In this document: positions 40,826-50,926 of the stretch, piece after piece
Layout of the letters: each line of letters begins with the position of its first letter
Numbering within the stretch: position 1 is the first letter of the stretch
Position numbers and translations under genes: made by a program
The notes under the pieces: generated by a model
The model's input: only the letters and a program-made list of their open reading frames with translations
What the model was told of the DNA's origin: nothing
Database searches by the model: none
DNA from: Phytomonas francai
Lineage: Eukaryota > Euglenozoa > Kinetoplastea > Trypanosomatida > Trypanosomatidae
Direction of reading: 5' to 3'
Assembly: GCA_001766655.1 (NCBI GenBank)
Contig: MJCC01000001.1
Coordinates: 161,444 to 222,135, forward strand
DNA: 60,692 nt

Positions 40826-42933
40826 CGACCGCCGCCCGGGAGCTCCTCGCGCAGCAGCGCGCGCTTCGGGCCGCCCTCGGCGGGCCCCCGCCCCCCCCGC
40901 GGCCGTACGACTTCTTCGCGGAGCTCCTCGGGATGTTCGGGGGGGCGATGGCGGCGGGCGTCCGCGGCTTCTACGCCGGCGGCGACGCCTCGGCCTGCCT
41001 CTTCGACGCCTCGGTCGAGGTCCGCGCGGAGGCGGTCGGGGGGTGGAACCCCGTCCTCGCCCGCGGCCCCGACGGCGCGATCGAGGCCCTCCCCGTCGAG
41101 GCCGCCGACGACGCCGGGGAGGCCCCGCGCTGGGGGCCGCGGGACGGCCCGCGCGAGCGGCACGCCCGCCTCTTCGCGCCCCTCTTCCGCTACCTCCACT
41201 GGGTTTTTTTCCACACCGTCCTCGAGCCGCAGCCGGCGAGCGCGCCCGCGGACGCCTGGCGGGGGCCAAACGACGCCTCCGAGCCGATCCCCAACGCGAG
41301 GGCGACCCCCCCGTTAGGCACTTTGACGTTGAATGGGAGGCCCGAGGCCGGGGCCGCCCCCCGTGGGGGTTGGGGGGGGAAGATGCCATGGTCCTTGCTT
41401 CCGCGTGCGATGCGTGGCGGCGAGCGGTCGTTTCCTCAACCGGAGAAGCGAGAGGGGATCGAACAGGAGGGGTCCTTTCGAACAGAGGATATGAATACGT
41501 TTTATAGCGATTACACCCAGCGCCGCAGAGAAGAGGAGGACGAGGACGACGACGAAGAAGGAGTGGTGTCGTTCGCGGGAAATCGACGGCGCTACGCCGA
41601 TCTTAACGTCCATAATGGCCACTACGGCCTCTCGCCCTTTGAGGTCTGGCTGGCAACGCGGTATTCGCGGCGGATCGCGGCGGAGGTTTACTGCATGGAC
41701 GTCCACGCCTCGCGCAGAGATCCTTTTTACCCCGCCGTCCGCGTTATCGACGAGGTCGTCGAGCATGCCGTGCTATGTTATCACAAGCATAGCCTGCTTG
41801 ACTTCATAAACGAGCTGGAGAATCAGCTTGGTCTGCACTACACCCCACAGACGGAGTGGGGGCGGGCGCTCATCGCAAAGGCCACGAATCGCCCCACATC
41901 AAAGGGGGCTTCCTCGGAAAGCGCGCGCGGGAAAACCCCTTTCCTTGAAAGACGGAAATTTTTAGAGCAAAGCGAGGAGGAGGAAATTTGCGAAGATCCT
42001 GATGACGAAGAAAGGGACGAAGGAGGAGGAGGCAGATGTCAGGCGCATCGGCTGTCCGGGGAGGCTGGCACGGCGAAGCTCAGTTCGTCTGATTGCGACC
42101 CTGTCCAGCTCCCGTCGTGGCTGCCGCGGGCGTGCGAGCATCTCGATTTATTTAAAATAGACGTGCCCGCGGGCGGCAGGTTTAGGGACTCCTCATTTCC
42201 CAAAGACCACTTTGGTGGAACTAGAGACGGGTGTGGGCATCGTGAGGATCATAATGACAGGATGAACCCCAACACGGGGCGTCTTTCTGTTGAGGCTGTC
42301 GACTCCGAGGAGGATGAGGATAATGATATTTTTGGCGGCGTTATCTCGAAAAGCAACCTTGTTAGTCATACGCTCAATCCACACCCTTGCTGTAGTGACA
42401 TCGAAGAACGGTTCCTCCTCTGCGAACTGGAGTATTTCAAAGAGTTTTTAATTGAAAATCGCCACGTTCTCTCCTCCGCCTCGTTAACGGTATCGGGATC
42501 GAACCTTCTTGAAGGCGTCTTTGGGGTTCCCGCCACCGTCTTCCCCTTTTTGATTTATGCCCGAGAAAGCATTTCCTTTATTACATCTACCTTTGAATGC
42601 ATTGAAAATCACTACGGGCCTCTAAAGTATGAAAATTTTGCTAGATTTATAAACGATATGTTCCATATGGATCACCCGGATATCGTTCGCCAAACGCCGC
42701 GTATTTTTAGAACATTAGACGCAAAGCGGCGCGGGGTGATCGATTTTGAGGAGTTGTGCAGTTGGTTTGCAAAGAAGCTGAGCTGTGGCAGTAATTTAAA
42801 GCCAGACGCGCATTTATTGGCGATTTCCATGACCTTACGCCTTCCATTGGCACTAATACTCAATCAGAAACCGCTTTGGGAGGGGAAGAAATGCGCGTTT
42901 GATACTTTTTCAGATGGAGATGTTGAATACTAA
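40826..42933 (+). CDS. Membrane protein with EF-hand-like end, 3' part (continues from gap)
   Basis: The frame is open from the gap edge (first full codon at 40828) to the stop at 42931-42933, about 701 residues. Its composition continues that of the 5' part, so I take both as one gene. The middle is acidic and low in complexity (Glu/Asp run near 41530-41565). The last 170 residues are ordered and helical. An EF-hand-like helix-loop-helix lies at 42718-42753, with a loop D-A-K-R-R-G-V-I-D-F-E-E. Positions 1, 6, 8, 9 and 12 fit the EF-hand rule, but positions 3 and 5 are Lys and Arg, so normal calcium binding is unlikely. Function is unknown; a membrane-anchored scaffold is one possibility. 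Confidence 0.65.
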
Positions 42934-43423
42934 AGCAATATATAAATATACCAATTTCGCAAATAATTTCCCGATACACACAACTCTATGGAAGTACTAA
43001 CAAATATTAATTTCTGAGTAAAAACGTAATGGGCTAATAATATTGCGAATATTATCAAAAGAAGATGCAGTTTGCGTGAATTTTGTTTCTCTAGTAATTT
43101 TAAGCTTGACTAAAATTTATTCTAAGACAGACTTTTTGGATGAAGCGGATGGAACACAAAGGGGGGCAAGTTATTCTGTCAATGTGCATCTATTTTTATA
43201 ACGTTTTTCTTACCATACTTAATGAGGAATTTATGATCTTAACGTGTTTTTTTTTTAAAGCTGTATTGGTATTATTAATGTGCTTAGTATTAAAATAAAA
43301 ATTTGTTGGTAGGGTCGCTATCAAATTCTTACAATATCACAATCTATAATTTACTCTTCTTCTTTTTTCACATTTATGTTTTTACCGTTTTTCCCTCCTT
43401 TGGGTTTAATGGGTGCTTGTATG

Positions 43424-43512
43424 TATCTATATCTATCTATCTATCTCTATATTTATATATAGATAAATAGATATATATGTCTGTGTGTATGCGCGTGTGT
43501 GTGCGTGTGTTC
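43424..43512. repeat. ATCT, TA and TG compound microsatellite
   Basis: Consecutive tetranucleotide, AT-rich and TG/CG-rich repeats in the spacer before DHFR-TS. Confidence 0.8.
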
Positions 43513-43628
43513 GCGCGCAATTAAAATTGATCTTATGAACTACAGTGCAATCCTTCAGAAGTATATCTGATCACTAATAATATTTTTATACCCGTTTATT
43601 CTTTCAATTCACTTTGCTTTTTACATAC

Positions 43629-43671
43629 TCCTATTCCTTTTCTCTATACACTCATACGTACACCCAATTAG
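43629..43671 (+). promoter_or_regulatory. Candidate trans-splice acceptor for DHFR-TS
   Basis: A C/T-rich tract at 43629-43646 is followed, after a few purines, by an AG at 43670-43671. This is 60 bases before the ATG. Confidence 0.4.
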
Positions 43672-43679
43672 CTCTATAA

Positions 43680-45314
<1,635 letters not shown>

Positions 45315-46245
45315 ATCCCTCTCTCCAGGTGGGAAAAAAGGAGAATGGCATGAAAAGCCATTCCTCATTGTAGTTTCCATAGAAGCCAAATACAACGTAT
45401 TCATAGATAAGTCTGAAATAAAATACAAATTACGATAATAGGTTAATGATTCTAATTTTATGAAAAAATAAAGATAGCAAATACGTATAGAATTCCCTGC
45501 AGGTTTGTTGGTATAAACTAGGCTTGTTTTTTTTTTTAACGAAGCGACTATTTTTTTCTTTCCTTTAACAGCAAGCGAAAATGTTTACTTCATCCAATGG
45601 ATTTAAAATGAGCCAAGTGCAATGAACAATGAAAGGTAATTTAGTCAATTCCAATAATGCCCCATTTGATATGTTATCCTTATTTCTTCACAAGTGGGAG
45701 GCCCCCTTCTTGCAGTAACATTAGTATACAAGATGCTGCTGATTTAGCGTTCTTACCAAACTTATTCGAGCAAGTTTGTGCTTCTAATCTTTTTTTCCCT
45801 CTTCACATCATGCGAAATATATTTCTACAACGCGTGCAATTTTAATTTAACACTACTATGCGGGGGAAAAAAGGAAAACAAAAGGGAAAATCTCTTTTTT
45901 AGCACAAATTTTCTTACTTTGAAGAGCCTTGTTCAAAATTCTTCCCCCTCTGAAGCTTGTGTGGAGCGGGGAGGGGTGTGTGTGTGCGTGTGTGTGCGGT
46001 GGCGTCGCCGTTACACACCACGATGAATATTCTCCTGATGCTTATCGAAACAACAAGTGGTATCGCCCCTCTCTTTTTCTCTCTTTTTAAAGAAGCACTT
46101 CTCCCTTTCCGAGTCATTGAACGCGCTGAAGCGGTGTGCGAACGTCCAAGTCCCCCCCCCACGGAAGGCATCACGCAAGGCCGCCCCCCCCTCGTCGATT
46201 CCACACGAGAGAGCCCCGCCCACGTCGTCAGGGCCGCGCAGGGCG
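45315..46245. other. Intergenic spacer
   Basis: About 930 bp. It contains a perfect 7-bp hairpin (45343-45363) just after the DHFR-TS stop, a TG-rich stretch near 45977-45997, and the probable acceptor of the next gene. Frames here that overlap the PRMT start are non-ATG or out of phase. Confidence 0.6.
46066..46092 (+). promoter_or_regulatory. Candidate trans-splice acceptor for PRMT7
   Basis: A long C/T tract at 46066-46088 ends with an AG at 46091-46092. The first ATG after it in any frame is 46246, which supports that start. Confidence 0.6.
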
Positions 46246-47433
46246 ATGAACGCAAAGGCAAGAATGAAGTCCGCGGAGGGAAAGGCGAGGTCCGGCGAGC
46301 GAAAGATGCGGTGCGCGGAGGGAAAGCCGCGGCCGGCGAGGGGGACGCCGGGGATCGGGTTTCTGCCGCCGGGGGTGGGGGTCCGGGCAGGGGGGCGGGG
46401 CGCCTTCGCGGCGGGCGTCCCCGGCGGGATTCCGGTCCCGGTGCGTCTTCGCCGGGCGCCCGTGGCGCTGGTGGAAGCCCTCAACGACTTCCACTTCGCC
46501 CTCATGCGGGACGGGCGGCGGAACGCGTTTTACGAGGACCTCCTCCGCGCGCACGTGCGGCCGGGCTGCGGGGTGCTCGAGATCGGCGCGGGGTCCGGCC
46601 TGCTGTCGATGATGGCCGCGCGGCTCGGGGCGGGGTGGGTGGTCGCGGTGGAGGGGTCCGCCGAGATGGCCGCGCTCGCGCGCGCGAACGTCGCGGCGAA
46701 CGGGATGCAGGACCGGGTCAAGGTCCTGCACCTGCTCAGCACCGAGCTCGAGCTCCACGAGCTCCCCGAGCGCGCGGACGTGCTCGTCTCCGAGATCTTC
46801 GGCACGCTCTTGCTCGGGGAGAGCGCGCTGGACTACATCACCGACGTCCGCGAGCGCCTGCTCAAGAAGGACGCGAAGATTATCCCGCAGTTCGCGACGC
46901 AGTACGCCGTCCCGGTCGAGTGCGAGACCATCGAGCACATCACCTCCGTCAGTGAGTGGAACGGGATCGACCTTTCGCACATGATAAGCCTGCAGGATAC
47001 GACGAGCATCGTCTTCACCAAGCAGTACGGGTTTCGCCTGAATAGCGTGCCCTTTCGCTTTCTCTCCGAGCCCATCGCGCTGTTTAACGTGGACTTCGCC
47101 AGTACCACACGGGCGGATCTGAAGCGGGTCTTTGATTTCGAACTGAAGACGAGCGGAAAAGGGGGGAGGGCACATGCGTGGGTGTATTACTGGACCGCGA
47201 TCGACGGTGGCGAGGTGATGACGACCTCCCCGATAGATACCGTGGATAACTTCGCGCGGGATACGCACTGGGGGCAGGCGATCCAGCTCATCGACAGCGA
47301 AAAAGACAAGAAATTCCCCACCCCGCTAGAGCTGAAGGAAGGGGAGACGTATCGCTTTCGAACGTACATGTCAGAGGATCGTATTACAATCCACATTCAG
47401 TTTCTGCCACCGACTCAGGAGCAGACCGCGTAA
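46246..47433 (+). CDS. PRMT7: Protein arginine methyltransferase, PRMT7-like
   Basis: Length 395 residues. The frame is open further upstream but only from GTG; ATG 46246 is the first after the probable splice site. Residues 1-45 are basic, from an imperfect tandem duplication. The Rossmann core has motif I, L-E-I-G-A-G-S-G, near 111-118 and an acidic post-I residue in V-A-V-E-G. The double-E loop S-E-I-F-G-T-L-L-L-G-E has Glu183 and Glu192. The THW loop is Thr340-His341-Trp342. The S-E-I-F-G wording and single-domain length fit the short trypanosomatid PRMT7, known to make only monomethylarginine (type III). The likely substrates are RNA-binding proteins and histones (family knowledge). All catalytic residues are present. 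GC content falls along the gene from very high to moderate. Confidence 0.88.
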   Translation: MNAKARMKSAEGKARSGERKMRCAEGKPRPARGTPGIGFLPPGVGVRAGGRGAFAAGVPGGIPVPVRLRRAPVALVEALNDFHFALMRDGRRNAFYEDLLRAHVRPGCGVLEIGAGSGLLSMMAARLGAGWVVAVEGSAEMAALARANVAANGMQDRVKVLHLLSTELELHELPERADVLVSEIFGTLLLGESALDYITDVRERLLKKDAKIIPQFATQYAVPVECETIEHITSVSEWNGIDLSHMISLQDTTSIVFTKQYGFRLNSVPFRFLSEPIALFNVDFASTTRADLKRVFDFELKTSGKGGRAHAWVYYWTAIDGGEVMTTSPIDTVDNFARDTHWGQAIQLIDSEKDKKFPTPLELKEGETYRFRTYMSEDRITIHIQFLPPTQEQTA

Positions 47434-47751
47434 GGGTTCAAAAAAAAAAAATAGGCGAACGAGGGAAGACCACCCTATGATATCTTAGGAAGACCTCATT
47501 TGATCCTTGAATGGGACCCATCCAAGAAACATGATTCAAGTAAATTACCTAGTTGCCGCTTAAAATAATACTAATAATAAATGGTGAATGCGTTAATTGA
47601 TGATAAAACGATGGGAAGGAAAAAGGATAAAATCATTGTTGAATGTTCTACTATGCTTTTCCCTTGGAAGCTTTAGTTTTTTCACGAGATGTTATTCAGT
47701 GTAATGAATGAGTTTATTTTCAATCCCCTTCGCAATCTCGTATTTTTCTTT

Positions 47752-47752
<1 letters not shown>

Positions 47753-47788
<36 letters not shown>
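47753..47788. repeat. (GT)n microsatellite
   Basis: About 17 TG units in the spacer after PRMT7. Confidence 0.9.
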
Positions 47789-47791
<3 letters not shown>

Positions 47792-48054
47792 GGGAAGGGG
47801 AGTATTCTAAAGGTGATTAAATTGCACCCCATTACCAATATATAGTCTTCGGGGATGAGGGAGTAGGTAAGCTTATTTCGTTATTCTCCCCCCCCCCCAC
47901 CCTCCCCACATTGTTAGTAATAAATCAAGAGCAGACGGTACCTTTTTCGTAAAAAAAAAAGGCAAATTTAAGCATATATATATATATATATATGTTCAAA
48001 AAAAAACTTTTGCGTACCATCTACACTTAAATTCCCTCATTCTTCGCCTGTGCG

Positions 48055-48079
48055 CTTCCCTTTCTCTCCCTTAATACAG
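48055..48079 (+). promoter_or_regulatory. Candidate trans-splice acceptor
   Basis: A near-pure pyrimidine tract at 48055-48072 is followed by an AG at 48078-48079, only eight bases before the ATG at 48088. Confidence 0.65.
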
Positions 48080-48087
48080 AGCAACAT

Positions 48088-49827
48088 ATGAATGCAAAAA
48101 TAAGCACTATATTCACGCAATTCACCCTGAATGAAGAGCTGGAGGAACTTCAAAGGGAGCGGAGTTCTTTTTCTCTTTCCTCCTCCAATGAGGTTGAGCA
48201 GGAGCTCTTACGTCGAATAGCGGCGCGTGTTTGGTCCGTCGAGCTCTTGCGGGCAAAGAACTTTGAGCGAACGCAGTGCATCGTGCGCGTTCCGACGCTT
48301 TTATTAACGAAAAAGAATGCGAGTTTTCATTCTGAAAATGTATTGTCGAGCCAAGATGATGATGATAACAACTCTAAGAAGAGAGAGGAAAACAAGCAAA
48401 GGTGTGTTTTCCCCGTTAACGGCTGCGTAGCCTTGGTTCGCTCAACCGGCCACGTGCTTGTTGCCTGCCCTCACTGTGATGAAAGCGCTGCTTTGACGAT
48501 AACTACGCTTGTTCGTAATGAGCTTCGTTGGGCACTTTTTGGTGAGGACGATTTATTTCCACCAAATGAAAACAACACGAGGGCGTGCGTTGAAGGGAAT
48601 AATGCAGGCTTTTCGCAGTCTTTGGCAGCCAAACGCCAGCGGGAGGAGGAGCGTATCATGCAGGCGGTATGGCCGAACTACAACGCTCGCCGTTCTCCCT
48701 TCGCCCCTCCCTACAGCTCGAGCAATGTAGATTTTTCTCAACGAAATGGAGTCAATATTTCCATATTTAACGCATATCTCTACCCGAACCTCCACGAACT
48801 CGCGCGTTTGCGAAGCGTTTATGGCCTCTCTGATCCCTCCGAGGAAAGGAACGTGGCGGCGGTGCGCAATCTTGCACAGCCTAAGAGTAAGCGAAAAACG
48901 AAGGGCTCACTTTTTTTGAGTTTGAAAAATGGAAGCGACTCACCTTGCTTGCGCTGGATGAACGAATTCCTCGGTGAAAGCGAGTTTGACACCGCTCTTG
49001 ATAGCGGTGACCCTTCTTTGAAGCATCTTTCCGAATTGCAGGCGTCCTATTTGCGAAAAGCTCGGGGTCTCGCGCGCGATTCTACTGTATCCGCGCGAGC
49101 ATCTTTTCTAGACCGTCGGGAAGGCATTCAACTAAAACTGAGGTGGCTTTCCAAAGCCTCAAACGACTCCGACGCGAGCCATTCCGAGTCGACGAAAAGC
49201 TCGCGCGGCTTCGATTGGGGGCATCGGGACGCGATCCGGGATGCGGAAGGCTTCCCATCGCGAATTCATCGAACGGAGGATTCCGCCGTGGGGGTTCCTC
49301 CGCGAGGTTTTCCACGCGGCGGCTCTGCGGGGGCGACCCTCGGCAATGAACTGCGCGGGGCCCCCACGCCGCCGCCGGCGATGGGCGATTTAACCCCCTC
49401 CTGCCGGACGGCCAGCGATCCCACGGCAGATTCAAAAGACGCCTTAACGCCACGCCCCTCAACGTTTAACGTGCGAGAGGAGTTTGCACTGACGGAAAGC
49501 GTGGATGTCTTTTTTATGGACTCCGCGCCGGTGGTTTCTTCCTACCCGCAGACGAATGAGTTGGATGCGGAGAGGGGGGACACTACCGCCTTTGATGAGC
49601 TGCCGGAGGAGGGAAATCGGCTGTGTTTGCTCGCAGCTCCCTCACCTCACCTTGCAAAAAATAAACTAATAAAACCAGCAGGAGCGGAGGAAAAAGCAGC
49701 GGAGGATGTTACGATTACAATATTTGCCTCTGGAAAGATGCACTACACAGGGGTTTCCACACAGGGAATGAAGGAAGTGATATGTCTAGTTATAATCCCT
49801 TTCCTGCTTTTTAATGCTCATTATTAG
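48088..49827 (+). CDS. Putative divergent TATA-binding-protein-like protein with large inserts
   Basis: Length 579 residues. I see two weak copies of the TBP half-repeat. Copy 1 begins at the N-terminus (I-S-T-I-F-T-Q-F-T-L at 5-14, then a helix). It continues with N-F-x(4)-C-I-V-R-V-P at 58-69 and, after an insert of about 40 residues, V-A-L-V-R-S-T-G-H-V near 114-123, then a helix. Copy 2 starts near 222 (V-N-I-S-I-F, then a helix). It closes at the C-terminus with I-T-I-F-A-S-G-K-M-x-x-T-G (543-555) and a final helix, exactly where TBP ends. Between these lie roughly 290 residues of Ser/Arg/Pro-rich insert. In TBP such motifs form the DNA-binding saddle. Here the F-x-S-G-K phenylalanine is kept in copy 2 (Phe546) but is Arg118 in copy 1. 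The assignment is inference from pattern only; chance similarity is possible. Confidence 0.5.
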   Translation: MNAKISTIFTQFTLNEELEELQRERSSFSLSSSNEVEQELLRRIAARVWSVELLRAKNFERTQCIVRVPTLLLTKKNASFHSENVLSSQDDDDNNSKKREENKQRCVFPVNGCVALVRSTGHVLVACPHCDESAALTITTLVRNELRWALFGEDDLFPPNENNTRACVEGNNAGFSQSLAAKRQREEERIMQAVWPNYNARRSPFAPPYSSSNVDFSQRNGVNISIFNAYLYPNLHELARLRSVYGLSDPSEERNVAAVRNLAQPKSKRKTKGSLFLSLKNGSDSPCLRWMNEFLGESEFDTALDSGDPSLKHLSELQASYLRKARGLARDSTVSARASFLDRREGIQLKLRWLSKASNDSDASHSESTKSSRGFDWGHRDAIRDAEGFPSRIHRTEDSAVGVPPRGFPRGGSAGATLGNELRGAPTPPPAMGDLTPSCRTASDPTADSKDALTPRPSTFNVREEFALTESVDVFFMDSAPVVSSYPQTNELDAERGDTTAFDELPEEGNRLCLLAAPSPHLAKNKLIKPAGAEEKAAEDVTITIFASGKMHYTGVSTQGMKEVICLVIIPFLLFNAHY

Positions 49828-50926
49828 ATTGTTCAAGGGACTCTATGGGAAGAGGTAGTATTAGAATTTCTAGTACTATTCTCAACGGACTATCTCTACA
49901 TAACTTCGGAAGGGGTTTATGCTTATTGCAAAAGTCCCTTCTTCAACGTTACCGTCTTGTTTGTGCAAAATAATACCCTAGCCCACGAGCTAAAAGAGAG
50001 TGCTCTTGTTTTTCAGAATGAGGGAGAGTGTAATTTACCCATCAATAATTTCATTCACTTGGGGGATGACTGTATGAGAGGATAGGCCTCCATTTAACCC
50101 AATATTTAAGCTCATTTTACCAGCTGTTTATATGAATAGCGTTATTAGTAGTATACAGAAACTCTTTTGGGGGGTTTATGTAGGAAAAACTGCACTTTAT
50201 TACGAAGTGCAGGTGACGATAAAAGGGCATAGGAGATTTTAATAGAGTTTCCCCTGAGACCTTTCGCGTTTCTCAAAGGAAATTTCAAAAACGAATGATC
50301 TTATACTGCCGGCCTTAATTCATGAGAATGGGGAGGGAGGAGGGGATCCAAAGCTTTAAACACACACAAAAAAGCAATCCTGTCGAATAAAGTAAAGTCT
50401 GATTCCAAGCAAAACTGAATAGAAAAGCGTTACTCTTATATTTCATAGCTTTGTTCTGAAACGCAAAGAATAAATGGGACGATTTAGATATGTCATATCA
50501 AATGTGTGCGCTTCTTCTTTCTTCGTAGGTACTTTTCTTTTCTGTGGATGGAGGTGGCTATATTCAGAAGCTTTTCCCTTTTTCAAATTGGAAACTCTTC
50601 ACAGTGAACGATATTGTTCAGAGTATAAATTCGCCGTATATTCACAAGTGTTTTTCTCTTGAAAACACTTTCATAGAAAATTAACTTTCTTTACACTTTT
50701 CGGTTACTCTACGCGCTTCCAAAATCCATCCTAGATTTCAAGAGCGTTTGGGTTTCGTTCGCTTGCGTTTATCTCATTTTATATATTTTTGCCATAGATG
50801 CTCTGAGAGCAAAACCAAACACGAAGATTCTTCATTGTGATATACCTTTATTTTTATTTTTTTTGCTTTTTCATTGTCTATACGTGCAGTGCTTTGGATG
50901 AGTATGCGAGATTATTGCGATCCATA
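49828..50926. other. Intergenic spacer
   Basis: About 1.1 kb. It contains a perfect 8-bp hairpin at 50190-50212 and a strong pyrimidine tract with AG just before the PP2C gene. An in-frame GTG at 50837 extends that gene's frame, but it lies upstream of the acceptor and is not used. No other gene is seen. Confidence 0.6.
50846..50889 (+). promoter_or_regulatory. Candidate trans-splice acceptor for PP2C gene
   Basis: A T-rich tract at 50846-50879 is followed by an AG at 50888-50889, 37 bases before the ATG at 50927. An out-of-frame ATG lies between at 50898. Confidence 0.6.

Larger units (their letters stand above)
47434..48087. other. Intergenic spacer with (GT)n, poly-C and (AT)n
   Basis: About 650 bp. 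It contains (GT)n at 47753-47788, a C run with a few interruptions near 47888-47908, A runs, and (AT)n at about 47976-47993. No gene is seen. Confidence 0.65.

Noticed and set aside
40268..41389. Long open frames on both strands across the assembly gap
   Set aside because: They arise from GC-rich sequence and from N bases read as open codons.
38934..41507. A single 857-residue frame reading straight through the gap
   Set aside because: The frame crosses 185 N of uncertain length and ends in Arg/Pro-rich shadow sequence; the other phase is open from the gap edge to 42933.
41300..41507. A possible second frame switch within the membrane-protein gene, since another frame also looks protein-like here
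   Set aside because: The main frame stays open and plausible, and no single homopolymer explains a shift out and back.
46228..47268. 346-residue minus-strand frame opposite PRMT7
   Set aside because: Antisense shadow of a GC-rich gene with no domain pattern.
50837..50926. Hydrophobic N-terminal extension of the PP2C protein that would look like a signal anchor
   Set aside because: It starts with GTG and is encoded by the polypyrimidine tract and splice acceptor; it is probably removed by trans-splicing.
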